A program made the position numbers and the translations under genes. Shown here one piece after another: positions 32,282-40,312 of a DNA stretch of 50,548 nt (its first letter is position 1; each line of letters begins with the position of its first letter). The DNA is taken from NCBI RefSeq assembly GCF_002910905.1, contig NZ_NEUE01000079.1:1-50548 (forward strand), in the 5' to 3' direction. The stretch is from Streptomyces sp. SM11. Its GTDB lineage: Bacteria > Actinomycetota > Actinomycetes > Streptomycetales > Streptomycetaceae. The notes beneath the pieces were generated by a model. It was not told the origin of the DNA, made no database searches, and saw only the letters and a list, made by a program, of their open reading frames with translations.

Positions 32282-33280
32282 GTGAACGTCACCCTCCCCA
32301 CCCCACAGACCCTGCGCGCGGCGCTGGCCGGGCTGCTGGACGGACTGCCGCCCAAGCAGGCCGCACAGGCCGTCGACCGGCTGATCGCCACCTACCGCGG
32401 GGAGACCCCGACGAACGCCCCGATCCTGCGGGACCGCTCCGACGTCGTCGCGTACGCCGCGTACCGGATGCCCGCCACCTTCGAAGCCGTACGGTCCGCC
32501 CTCGACGCCCTGGCCGGGGCCGCGCCCGACTGGACGCCCGCCACGCACACGGACGTCGGGGGCGGCACGGGCGCGGCGAGCTGGGCGGTGGCGGGGGTCT
32601 GGGAGGGCCCGGCGACGACTGTCCTGGACTGGGCCGAACCGGCCCTCGCGCTCGGCCGCGAACTGGCCGAGGCATCCGGGGTGCCGTCGCTGCGCGACGC
32701 GCGCTGGGAGCGGGCCCGGATCGGTGCGGCGCTGGAGCTGGACCCGGTGGACCTGGTCACCGTCAGCTACGTACTCAAGGAGCTGACCGCCGGCGCCAGG
32801 ACCGAACTGGTCGAAGCGGCGGCGGCGGCCGGGCAGGCGGTGGTGATCGTCGAGCCCGGCACCCCCGACGGATACGCCCGGATCATCGAGGCCCGCGACC
32901 GGCTGGTCGCCGCCGGGCTGCGCGTCGCGGCCCCCTGCCCGCACAGCGACGCCTGCCCGATCGAGCCCGGGTCCGACTGGTGCCACTTCTCGGCGAGGGT
33001 CAGCCGCTCCTCGCTGCACCGGCAGGTCAAGGGTGGCTCGCTGAGCCACGAGGACGAGAAGTTCAGTTACGTCGTCGCCACCCGCTTCCCCGCCGTCCCG
33101 CCGGCCGCCCGGGTCATCCGCAGGCCGCAGATCCGCAAGGGCCAGGTGCTGCTGGAGCTGTGCACCCGCGACGACGGCCTGGCCCGCTCCACGGTCACCA
33201 AGCGCCACGGCGAGCTGTACCGGGCGGCCAGGGACATTGCCTGGGGCGATCCCTGGCCGCCCGCTGACCCCACTGACTAG
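32282..33280 (+). CDS. Rsm22-family small-subunit ribosomal methyltransferase-like protein
   Basis: A 332-residue Rsm22/METTL17-like protein with a class I methyltransferase core. The SAM-binding glycine motif is HTDVGGGTGAASWAV (about residue 90), and TVSYVLKEL and VVIVEPGTPDGY follow. The Cys/His set APCPHSDACPIEPGSDWCHF is the hallmark that in mitochondrial relatives binds an iron-sulfur cluster. It probably acts in small ribosomal subunit assembly; methylation activity is unproven in the family. GTG 32282 was chosen from the -10 spacing. Its TAG stop lies inside the left end of a palindromic element at 33277-33351. Confidence 0.9.
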   Translation: MNVTLPTPQTLRAALAGLLDGLPPKQAAQAVDRLIATYRGETPTNAPILRDRSDVVAYAAYRMPATFEAVRSALDALAGAAPDWTPATHTDVGGGTGAASWAVAGVWEGPATTVLDWAEPALALGRELAEASGVPSLRDARWERARIGAALELDPVDLVTVSYVLKELTAGARTELVEAAAAAGQAVVIVEPGTPDGYARIIEARDRLVAAGLRVAAPCPHSDACPIEPGSDWCHFSARVSRSSLHRQVKGGSLSHEDEKFSYVVATRFPAVPPAARVIRRPQIRKGQVLLELCTRDDGLARSTVTKRHGELYRAARDIAWGDPWPPADPTD

Positions 33281-33351
33281 GGTCTTTCGTGTGGATCAGG
33301 TCGGATCACGCACCGGTGCCCGCGAGCCCGACATGATCCGAGAGGCCCTAG
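33277..33351. mobile_element. 75-bp palindromic MITE-like element with CTAG ends
   Basis: The two ends read CTAGGGTCTTTCG and, inverted, CTAGGGCCTCTCG; the similarity continues inward (GATCAGGTCGG vs GATCATGTCGG) to a central perfect palindrome GCACCGGTGC at 33310-33319. The whole element is one imperfect palindrome bounded by CTAG, a tetranucleotide rare in Streptomyces and a target site of some IS5-type elements. The TAG in the left CTAG is the stop of the rsm22-like gene and the CTA in the right CTAG is the stop of the DDAH gene. It may also terminate both transcripts. Confidence 0.6.
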
Positions 33352-34163
33352 GCCCGCAGCTCCTGGGTGCAGCACTTCACGCTGCCGCCGCCCTTGAGCA
33401 GCTCGCCCAGGTCCATCGGGACCGGCTCGAAGCCCCGGTCCCGCAGCGGGTCCAGGAGCCCCGTCGCCCCCTGCGGCAGCAGGACGTGACGCCCGTCGCT
33501 CACCGAGTTGAGGCCGAACGCCGCCGCGTCCGCCTCCCGGGCGAGCAGCGCGTCCGGGAACAGCCGGCGCAGCACCGCCCGGCTGCCGGGGGAGAAGGCG
33601 TCCGGGTAGTACATGATCTCGTCGGCCGCCGCGTCCAGCACGCACAGCGCGGTGTCCAGGTGGTAGTAGCGCGGATCCACCAGATCGAGCCCGACGACCG
33701 GCAGCCCGAAGAACTCCTGGGCCTCGGCGTGCGAGAGCGGACTGGAGCGGAAGCCGCGTCCGGCCAGCAGATACGAGGCGGTGACGGCGAAGTCCCCCTC
33801 GCCCTCGTTGACGTGCTCCGGCTCATGGACCTCGGTGAAGCCGTGCTCCCGGAACCAGTCCCGGTGGGCTCCGGCCTCCTCGTAGCGCTCCCGGTACGCG
33901 AACAGCGCGCCGAGGACCCGGCCGCCGATCACCGTGGCGCCGTTGGCGGCGAAGACCATGTCCGGCAGTTCCGGACGGGGGGCGAGCAGTTCGACGGTGT
34001 GGCCGAGGGCGCGGTAGCGGTCGCGCAGGTCCTCCCACTGGGTCTGGGCCAGCGGCAGGTCGACGGGTTTGGACGGGTCCATCCACGGGTTGATGGAGTA
34101 GGTGACCCGGAAGTGCGTCGGTGCGCACATCAGGTAGCGACGAGGGGTGGCGTCACGGTTCAA
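33348..34163 (-). CDS. Dimethylargininase / arginine-type amidinohydrolase (DDAH-like)
   Basis: A 271-residue guanidine-modifying enzyme that would hydrolyse N-dimethylarginine or a related substrate to citrulline. It shows the family N terminus RRYLMCAPTHFRVTYSINPW, an MVFAANGATV segment, the EGEGDF motif, the catalytic His in YYHLDTALCVL and the nucleophilic Cys near the end in GGGSVKCCTQELRA. TTG 34163 was chosen because GGAG lies 6 nt upstream and relatives begin just before RRYLMC; an internal ATG (MCAPTH) would remove the RRYL start. It is divergent from a TetR gene with dyads between them. Confidence 0.87.
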   Translation of the reverse strand: MNRDATPRRYLMCAPTHFRVTYSINPWMDPSKPVDLPLAQTQWEDLRDRYRALGHTVELLAPRPELPDMVFAANGATVIGGRVLGALFAYRERYEEAGAHRDWFREHGFTEVHEPEHVNEGEGDFAVTASYLLAGRGFRSSPLSHAEAQEFFGLPVVGLDLVDPRYYHLDTALCVLDAAADEIMYYPDAFSPGSRAVLRRLFPDALLAREADAAAFGLNSVSDGRHVLLPQGATGLLDPLRDRGFEPVPMDLGELLKGGGSVKCCTQELRA

Positions 34164-34260
34164 CTCGGGCTCCTCGCGAACGGCGGCCGGGGCCGCGGAA
34201 CGGTGGGATGCGCACGGTCTGTGCGTGAGCCCATGGTGCGCCGTGCGCGCCGGATCCGCA

Positions 34261-34282
34261 GTGAACCGATCGGGTGGTTCAC
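34261..34282. promoter_or_regulatory. Inverted repeat GTGAACC-N8-GGTTCAC
   Basis: Perfect 7-bp arms, 8 nt apart, in the divergent gap between the DDAH-like gene and tetR. Its position nearer the DDAH side suits control of that gene. The binding protein is unknown. Confidence 0.5.
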
Positions 34283-34305
34283 CGGACCGCCCGGTCAAGG
34301 CCACC

Positions 34306-34346
34306 GAGCCGATACCCACCCGCGCCAAGACGATACGTATCGGCTC
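34306..34346. promoter_or_regulatory. TetR-type operator with long 10-bp inverted arms
   Basis: GAGCCGATAC (34306) and GTATCGGCTC (34337) are perfect inverted repeats 21 nt apart. The right arm overlaps a 12-bp perfect palindrome CGATACGTATCG (34331-34342), which lies at the expected -35 of the tetR promoter. This offers two overlapping dyads for autoregulation. Confidence 0.65.
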
Positions 34347-34355
34347 GTCCGGCGC

Positions 34356-34361
34356 TAGATT
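34356..34361 (+). promoter_or_regulatory. -10 hexamer for leaderless tetR
   Basis: TAGATT is followed by TGCCGC and ATG 34368; the 6-nt spacing and absent Shine-Dalgarno indicate a leaderless transcript. Confidence 0.55.
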
Positions 34362-34367
34362 TGCCGC

Positions 34368-35018
34368 ATGGCACCCACCAAGGCACCCGACTCCAGCCGC
34401 CGCAGCGACCGCTCCCGCCGCGCGATCCACGACGCCGCCCTCGCCCTCGTCGGGGAGGTCGGCTACCGGCGTACGACGATCGAGGGTATCGCCGCCCGCG
34501 CCGGGGTCGGCAAGCAGACCATCTACCGCTGGTGGCCCTCCAAGGCCGCCGTGCTGATGGAAGCCTTCCTGGACCTGGCGAGCAGGACCGCCGATGACGC
34601 CGGACCGCAGCCGGGCGACACCGGGCGGAGCGCCCCCGACGCCGCGCGGGGCATCCCCGACACCGGCGATCTGGCCGCCGACCTCAAGCTCGTCCTGCGG
34701 GCCACCGTCGACGAGCTGAACGACCCGGCGCTGGAGATCCCGACCCGCGCGCTGACCGCCGAAGGCATCGTGGACGCGCGACTGGGCGCCGAATTCGTCG
34801 AGAAGCTGCTCGAACCGCAGCTCGCGTTGTACGTCACACGGCTGCGGGCCGCCCAGGAGGCCGGGCACGTGCGCGCCGACGCCGATCCCCGGATCGCCCT
34901 GGAGCTGCTCGTCGGCCCGCTGATGCACCGCTGGCTGCTCCGGACCCAGCCGCTCACCCACGCGTACGCCGACGCGATCGTCGACTACACCGTCGGCGGC
35001 CTCGCCCCACGACCTTGA
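34368..35018 (+). CDS. TetR family transcriptional regulator
   Basis: A 216-residue repressor-type regulator. The helix-turn-helix is EGIAARAGVGKQTIYRWW (about residues 43-60), and the C-terminal domain is of the TetR_C class with ELLVGPLMHRWLL. It is divergent from the DDAH-like gene and most likely controls it and itself through the dyads at 34261-34346. It starts leaderless at ATG 34368. Confidence 0.92.
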   Translation: MAPTKAPDSSRRSDRSRRAIHDAALALVGEVGYRRTTIEGIAARAGVGKQTIYRWWPSKAAVLMEAFLDLASRTADDAGPQPGDTGRSAPDAARGIPDTGDLAADLKLVLRATVDELNDPALEIPTRALTAEGIVDARLGAEFVEKLLEPQLALYVTRLRAAQEAGHVRADADPRIALELLVGPLMHRWLLRTQPLTHAYADAIVDYTVGGLAPRP

Positions 35019-35183
35019 TCCCCGGACCGCCGGCCTATCCGGTATGTGGTGACATCGGGCGTGATGGTGCTCACTCGGTGCAGTGGTACACGGCCTCACT
35101 GGTGAACTCTGGCCACCCGAACCGCAGGATGGTGCGACGATGGACAGGCAACGCTGAGGTGAACTGCTGAGGTGAGGGGATAG

Positions 35184-35930
35184 ATGGGCGCCGAGTCCGG
35201 CCGTTTCCGCGGCACAGAGAGCAGGATCTCCCAGTGGCTGCGGCGACGTCCCAAATCACCGGGGGCCGAGGACGAGGAGTCGGCCAGAGTGGCGCTGCTC
35301 CTGGCGGTCGCCGAAGCTGGCATGCCCATCGCCCCCGCCGCCCACCCCCTCGGATACCGATGTTCGTGCGAACGCATCGGCTGTCCCACCCCCGCCCGGC
35401 ATCCCATCTCCTTCGCCTGGCAGACGCAGTCGACCACCGACCGCGCCCAGATCGAGCGCTGGGCCGCCGGCCAGCCGCTGGCCAACTTCATCACCGCGAC
35501 CGGCATGATCCACGACGTGCTGGACGTCCCGCTCACCGCCGGCCGCAGTGCCCTGGAGCGTCTCCTCGACGCGGGCATCGACGTCGGCCCGGTCGCCCAG
35601 TCCGGCGAGGACCGGATGCTCTTCTTCACCGCCACCCGCGGCACCCCCGAGGACGAGGACGAGTGGTGGCCCTGCGAGCTGGACTGCCACCCCGAGACCA
35701 TGGACGCCCATCCGGGCCTGCGCTGGCACTGCCGGGGCAGCTACGTCCTGCTGCCGCCCGCCCGGCTCCCCGGTGAGCTCGACGTCCACTGGGTGCGCGG
35801 CCCCGAGCACGAGCTGCCCGACCCGCTGACTCTGCTGGAGACGCTCACCGACGCCTGTGCGCGGTACGCGGGCAGTGCCGAGCAGAGCGAGCTGGACCAT
35901 GACTCGATCGCCTGGCCGCTGAGCCGCTGA
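35184..35930 (+). CDS. Stand-alone bifunctional DNA primase/polymerase-like (prim-pol) domain protein
   Basis: A 248-residue protein resembling the prim-pol domain of actinobacterial 'bifunctional DNA primase/polymerase' entries. The start of the domain is AHPLGYRCSCERIGCPTPAR, with three Cys that could bind zinc, followed by FAWQTQSTTD and WAAGQPLANFITATG. The usual catalytic Asp-His triad is not clearly preserved (the block reads MIHDVLDVPL), and there is no helicase domain. It may be a catalytically inactive regulator. GAGG/TGAGGGG precedes ATG 35184. No phage genes are nearby. Confidence 0.75.
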   Translation: MGAESGRFRGTESRISQWLRRRPKSPGAEDEESARVALLLAVAEAGMPIAPAAHPLGYRCSCERIGCPTPARHPISFAWQTQSTTDRAQIERWAAGQPLANFITATGMIHDVLDVPLTAGRSALERLLDAGIDVGPVAQSGEDRMLFFTATRGTPEDEDEWWPCELDCHPETMDAHPGLRWHCRGSYVLLPPARLPGELDVHWVRGPEHELPDPLTLLETLTDACARYAGSAEQSELDHDSIAWPLSR

Positions 35931-35955
35931 GCCGCCTGTCCGTCTGAGCGGACGC

Positions 35956-35989
35956 TCGGCCGCCGGACCGCGTGCGGTCCGGCGGCCGA
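35956..35989. terminator. Bidirectional hairpin, perfect 15-bp arms
   Basis: TCGGCCGCCGGACCG (35956-35970) pairs perfectly with CGGTCCGGCGGCCGA (35975-35989) around CGTG. It lies between the convergent prim-pol-like and lipoprotein genes. Confidence 0.85.
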
Positions 35990-35994
35990 CGCCG

Positions 35995-37017
35995 TCATTC
36001 GCCCTTCGCCGCGATCAGGCCCGGCAGCCGGTTCAGCATCCGCACCTTGCCGCCGACTCCCGCGTCGGAACCGGCACCGGCCCCCGTGGCGCGCGGTGGG
36101 ACGTGCACCAGCTGGCTGGAGACCCGCTCCTTGGTGAGGCTGCTGTTCACCTCGCCGGTGAGCAGCGCCTTCACGTCCGCGTTGACCTCCGGCTTGAGCC
36201 CCTTCGCCGCGGTCTGCCGCTCGAAGTGCTTGCTGCTGAAGAAGACCAGCGCCCCGCCGTCCTCGGTGCGCAGCCCGAGCGGCGCGAACGTGGTGCCTGT
36301 CAGTGGCTGGTCGATGTACTGGTACGAGAACCCCGCCCGCCGGGTCTTGCGGCGCGTCTCGCGCCAGCCCGAGGTCGCCGCGCCCGGGGTGAACACGTCG
36401 GGCTCACCGTCCCGCAGATACGCCGCGTAGGAGGTGCTCAGCTCCGCCGGGGCGACGGCCAGTGACTCGTCCCCCGGCTCCACCGGGGTGGCGAGCCCGT
36501 CCCCGTTCAGGGTGAACTCCGGCACCTGGGACGGTGGGACGACCGCGAGATACGACGCCTTCCACAGTGCGTCGGGGCCCGACCGTACGAACACCACCAG
36601 CCAGCGGGTGTCCAGCTTCCCGCCGTCCTGGTCCCGGTTGGAGTCGGTGTCCGCGAGGAACCAGCGTGGCCAGCCGGCCTTCTTGGGGATGACGTACGTC
36701 GCGTCGTCCAGCACCAGCGGCTTGTGCGCCTTGTTGCCGTCGGGGTTGTACGTCTGCCGCGCCTTCAGCCCGGCCTGGTTGATCGCGCCGAGCGACCCCG
36801 TCACCCGGTCCGCGTCCAGCGCCGGATCGAACGCCTTGTCCGCGGCGTTGTAGGCGTCGGTGAAGTCCTTGAGCGCCTGCGCGGCCTCCGACTTCTTCGC
36901 CCCGGGCAGCACTTCGAGCTCCCCGTGCACCGTCACACAGCCACTCGCCGTCACACACAGCACGGTCGCCGTCGCGAGCCCCGCCGTCAGCCGGCCCAGC
37001 CCAGGGTGTCTCGTCAT
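35995..37017 (-). CDS. Lipoprotein of unknown function
   Basis: A 340-residue secreted lipoprotein. The signal peptide ends with the lipobox VTASGC (Cys about residue 27). The mature part has no recognised motif; it contains ALKDFTDAYNAADKAFDPAL near the start and ADTDSNRDQDGGKLDTRWLV in the middle. ATG 37017 gives a normal signal length; a GTG at 37053, 5 nt after a predicted transcription start (TAGGGT at 37070-37065), would give a longer N terminus and is possible. It lies 133 nt downstream of hmuV on the same strand, so it may be co-transcribed with the heme transporter genes, but its own promoter is likely. Confidence 0.82.
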   Translation of the reverse strand: MTRHPGLGRLTAGLATATVLCVTASGCVTVHGELEVLPGAKKSEAAQALKDFTDAYNAADKAFDPALDADRVTGSLGAINQAGLKARQTYNPDGNKAHKPLVLDDATYVIPKKAGWPRWFLADTDSNRDQDGGKLDTRWLVVFVRSGPDALWKASYLAVVPPSQVPEFTLNGDGLATPVEPGDESLAVAPAELSTSYAAYLRDGEPDVFTPGAATSGWRETRRKTRRAGFSYQYIDQPLTGTTFAPLGLRTEDGGALVFFSSKHFERQTAAKGLKPEVNADVKALLTGEVNSSLTKERVSSQLVHVPPRATGAGAGSDAGVGGKVRMLNRLPGLIAAKGE

Positions 37018-37150
37018 CCGTTGCTTCCGCGCCTTCTGATCCGTCGCCCGCACTGACCGTCGAAACCCTACCGGGCGGCGAACGGCGTGCGGGCGGGGAC
37101 CGGATTCAGCGTCCGCACCGTGACCTGGCGGGGCGAGAGGCGAGGCCGCC

Positions 37151-37990
37151 TCAGGACCGGCGTACCGGCACGATCAGCGGCCTGCCCGTACGCGGATGGG
37201 GGAAGACCTCCACCGGCTGCCGGTAGACATCGCCGAGCAGCTCGCCGGTGAAGACCTCGTCCGGCGGGCCCAGTTCCGCGATCCGCCCGTCGTGCAGGAC
37301 GGCGGCCCGGTCCGCGTACGCCGCGGCGAGGCCGAGGTCGTGCAGCACGACCACCACCGCGTCCCCGGCGGCCGCCCGGTCCCGGCAGATCCGCAGCACC
37401 AGCTCCTGGTGGCGCAGGTCCAGGGCGGCGGTCGGCTCGTCGAGCAGCATCAGCGGGGCCCGCTGCGCCAGCACCCGGGCCAGCGCCACCCGGGCCTTCT
37501 CGCCGCCGGACAGCGCCGAGAACGGGCGGGCCGCGAACCGCGTCACCTCGGTGGCCGTCATCGCCGCGGCCACCGCCGCGTCGTCCTCGTCCTCCCGCTC
37601 CGTACCGGCCCAGGGCGCCCGCCCCATCCGTACGACGTCCTCCACCGGGAACGGGAAGGACAGCGCGGCGGACTGCGGCAGCACCGAGCGGCGCAGCGCC
37701 AGATCGGGCGGCGACCACGCGGCGGCCGGACGGCCGTCGATCCGGACCTCGCCGCTCCCGGCGGGCAGATCGGCGGCCAGCGCCGCCAGCAGCGTCGACT
37801 TCCCCGCGCCGTTCGGCCCGACCAGGGCGACCACCTCGCCCGCGTGCGCGGTCAGGCCGACGGAGTCCAGCACCTGCCGCTGCCCCAGCCGGACCGACAG
37901 CCCGACGGCCTCGACGACGGGGGAGCCGGGGGCGACGGGCGAGGGCAGCTCCCGGGTGCGTACCGCGAACAGGTCTCTCAGCGTCCTCAT
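37151..37990 (-). CDS. hmuV: Heme ABC transporter ATP-binding protein
   Basis: A 279-residue ATPase that powers heme import through HmuU. Walker A is VGPNGAGKSTLL, the ABC signature LSGGEKARVALARV, Walker B LMLLDEPTAALD and the switch His in VVVLHDLGLA. ATG 37990 overlaps the hmuU stop (ATGA), so it is translationally coupled. The BtuD/FhuC/HmuV subfamily is indicated by the FecCD-type partner and context. Confidence 0.93.
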   Translation of the reverse strand: MRTLRDLFAVRTRELPSPVAPGSPVVEAVGLSVRLGQRQVLDSVGLTAHAGEVVALVGPNGAGKSTLLAALAADLPAGSGEVRIDGRPAAAWSPPDLALRRSVLPQSAALSFPFPVEDVVRMGRAPWAGTEREDEDDAAVAAAMTATEVTRFAARPFSALSGGEKARVALARVLAQRAPLMLLDEPTAALDLRHQELVLRICRDRAAAGDAVVVVLHDLGLAAAYADRAAVLHDGRIAELGPPDEVFTGELLGDVYRQPVEVFPHPRTGRPLIVPVRRS

Positions 37991-39105
37991 GCCCAACCAC
38001 CTTGCCTACGACGGGTCCTGCGCAGCAGCCAGAAGAAGAACGGGCTGCCGAAGAGCGCGGTCAGCACCCCGAGCGGCAGTTCGGCGGGGGCCGCCACCGT
38101 ACGGGCCGCGAGGTCGCCCGCCACTAGGACCAGGGCGCCGCCGAGCGCGCTGCCCGGGACGAGGAAGCGGTGGCCGGGACCGTTCGCCATCCGCAGCAGA
38201 TGCGGGACGAGCAGTCCGACGAAGGCGATGATCCCGGCGACGGCGACCGCGGCGGCCGTCAGCAGAGCCACCACCAGCACCAGGATGATCCGCAGCCGCT
38301 CCACGTCCACGCCCAGGTGCCGGGCGGGCCGTTCGCCGAGGGCCAGCAGGTCCAGCTCGCGGGAGTGGAACGGGGCGATGAGCAGCCCGGCCAGCGCGCA
38401 CGGCAGCACGGCGAGCACCTTGGGCCAGGTGGCCTGGGAGAGCGAACCGAGCTGCCAGAAGGTGATCTGGGTGATCTGCGCGTTGTCCGCGAAGAAGATG
38501 AAGAGTCCGATCAGCGCGCCCGCGAACGCGTTGACGGCGATACCGGTGAGGATCAGCGTCACCACCTCGGTCCGGCCGCCGGACCGCGAGAGCGTATAGA
38601 CGAGCAGGACGGTGGCTAGGCCCGCGACGAACGCGCAGGCCGTGATGGTCCAGTTGCCGAAGAAGGACAGCCCCAGCGCGATCGAGGCGACCGCGCCGAC
38701 CGCGGCGCCCGCCGAGATCCCGATCACGCCGGGCTCGGCGAGCGGATTGCCGAACACGCCCTGCATCAGGGCCCCCGCACAGCCGAGGGAGGCGCCGACG
38801 AGCAGCGCGAGGACGACCCGGGGGAGCCGCACGTTCCACAGGACGCTCTCGCCGACCCGGTCCAGCGCCTGGCCGCCGAGCCCGATCCGGTGCTGCACGG
38901 AGGACAGGACGTCGCCGAGCGGGATGCTGTACGCGCCGATCGCGGCGGACAGCAGGCAGCCGGTGAGCAGGGCGAGGGAGAGCGCCACGGTGAGCACGAA
39001 CGCCCTGCCGCGGGAGGACTCGGGAGCGGTGCCCCCCGCTTCCTTCGCCTCTTTGTCCGTGGACTCCTCCACGGGCTCGGTGCGTTCCTCGTACGAGGTG
39101 GTCAC
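37987..39105 (-). CDS. hmuU: Heme ABC transporter permease (FecCD family)
   Basis: A 372-residue permease with about ten membrane helices after a 35-residue acidic hydrophilic N terminus. Family segments are RLPRVVLALLVGASLGCAGA, MQGVFGNPLAEPGVIGISAG and FVGLLVPHLLR, the last being the coupling-helix region. GTG 39105 overlaps the hmuT stop as GTGA. It forms the channel for heme delivered by HmuT. Confidence 0.94.
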   Translation of the reverse strand: MTTSYEERTEPVEESTDKEAKEAGGTAPESSRGRAFVLTVALSLALLTGCLLSAAIGAYSIPLGDVLSSVQHRIGLGGQALDRVGESVLWNVRLPRVVLALLVGASLGCAGALMQGVFGNPLAEPGVIGISAGAAVGAVASIALGLSFFGNWTITACAFVAGLATVLLVYTLSRSGGRTEVVTLILTGIAVNAFAGALIGLFIFFADNAQITQITFWQLGSLSQATWPKVLAVLPCALAGLLIAPFHSRELDLLALGERPARHLGVDVERLRIILVLVVALLTAAAVAVAGIIAFVGLLVPHLLRMANGPGHRFLVPGSALGGALVLVAGDLAARTVAAPAELPLGVLTALFGSPFFFWLLRRTRRRQGGWA

Positions 39106-40178
39106 TGGCCCTTGCCGCCCTTCGCGTACAGCTGCTCGACGATCTCGGTGAGCACCCGGTCGGTGCGCGGCCCGTAGTTGAGCAGCACGCCGTCGTCGAC
39201 CGAGACGATCCGGCGGTCCATCCCGGCCGGGGTCTCCGCGATGCCGGGGATCTTCACCAGGCCGTCCATGCCGCCGACCGACTCGAATCCCTTGGTCATC
39301 AGGAGGATCGCGTCCGGAGCGGCCTTGGCGAGCGCCTCGCTGGTGATGGCGGTGAAGTCCTTGTCCAGGCCCGACTCCTTGCCGGCGTCGACCGCGCCCG
39401 CCGCCTCCAGCAGCGAACCGGCCCCGGACTCCGCGCCGCCCAGCAGATAGACGGAGGCCGAACCCCGCAGGTAGAGGAAGGCGACCCGGGGCTTCTTGCC
39501 GTCCGCGGGGGCCGGGACGGACTTCTGGACGGTGGCGATCCGGTCCTCGGTGCGCTTCTTCAGCTCGGTGCCCGCCGACGGTACGCCGAGGGCCTCGGCG
39601 ACGGTGTCGATGCGGCGGCCGACGTCGGCGAGTGCCTTGGCGGGCTCGACGACGAGCAGCGGGATGCCCGCGTCGCGGATCTGGGCGATCGCCTCGCCCG
39701 GTCCGGTGCTGGTGTCGGCGAGGACGACCGTCGGCCTCAGCGAGAGCACGCTCTCCGCCGAGACGTCGTGGGCACGGGTCACCACCGGGAGTTTCCGGGC
39801 CTGTTCGAAGGTGGCGGTGATGTCCCGGGCGACGACCTGCTCGCCGAGGCCGAGGGTGAAGACGATCTCGCTCAGCGACCCGGTGAGCGGCACGATCCGG
39901 TCGGTGGAGTCGATCGTGACCTTCGTGCCGTCCGCCGAGTCCACCGTCACGGGCAGCTTCGGTGCCGGCGGGGAGGACAGCGGCTCGACCCGGTCGGCGT
40001 CGGCGGCGCTCCTGGCGGACTCCGGTGCGGAATGACCGCCTCCGCCGCAGCCGGTCAGGACCAGGGCGAAGGCGACGGCAGCGGTGAGCGCGACGGCAGT
40101 CCTGCCCCGGGCCGGGCGACGGCGGGCCGTCCGTCCGGCGTCCGGGCCCGTCGGGGCGAAGTCCTGCGAGATGCGCAC
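39102..40178 (-). CDS. hmuT: Heme-binding lipoprotein of ABC transporter
   Basis: A 358-residue substrate-binding lipoprotein. The lipobox is LVLTGC (Cys about residue 44) after an Arg-rich N-region. Heme-transporter segments are RIVPLTGSLSEIVFTLGLG and VVARDITATFEQA, with a VTRAHDVSAESVLSLRPTVV block; the SLSEIV and YGPRTDRVL segments match HmuT/HutB-like proteins. It starts at GTG 40178, the first gene of the leftward hmuTUV operon, and faces the HtaA genes across an iron box. Confidence 0.93.
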   Translation of the reverse strand: MRISQDFAPTGPDAGRTARRRPARGRTAVALTAAVAFALVLTGCGGGGHSAPESARSAADADRVEPLSSPPAPKLPVTVDSADGTKVTIDSTDRIVPLTGSLSEIVFTLGLGEQVVARDITATFEQARKLPVVTRAHDVSAESVLSLRPTVVLADTSTGPGEAIAQIRDAGIPLLVVEPAKALADVGRRIDTVAEALGVPSAGTELKKRTEDRIATVQKSVPAPADGKKPRVAFLYLRGSASVYLLGGAESGAGSLLEAAGAVDAGKESGLDKDFTAITSEALAKAAPDAILLMTKGFESVGGMDGLVKIPGIAETPAGMDRRIVSVDDGVLLNYGPRTDRVLTEIVEQLYAKGGKGQ

Positions 40179-40268
40179 TGGGCACCGTCCTGTCGTTCTG
40201 CGGCGTGCGGTTGGCCGTCCGTCGGCAACGGCGTGACCGGAGGGGTTCCGGCCCGGGCTGGGGATAGC

Positions 40269-40287
40269 TTAGGTTAGCCTTACCTGC
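40269..40287. promoter_or_regulatory. Iron box in hmuT/htaA divergent promoter
   Basis: TTAGGTTAGCCTTACCTGC matches 15 of 19 positions of the Streptomyces iron-box consensus. It lies 91 nt from the hmuT start and 26 nt from the first HtaA start, so one DmdR/DtxR-type repressor could shut both directions when iron is plentiful. Confidence 0.85.
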
Positions 40288-40312
40288 GTATCCAGTCCTC
40301 GGAGGGTCCCTC

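Noticed and set aside
35184..35930. Prophage or plasmid remnant based on the prim-pol-like gene
   Set aside because: Flanking genes are ordinary chromosomal ones; there is no integrase, att site or helicase.
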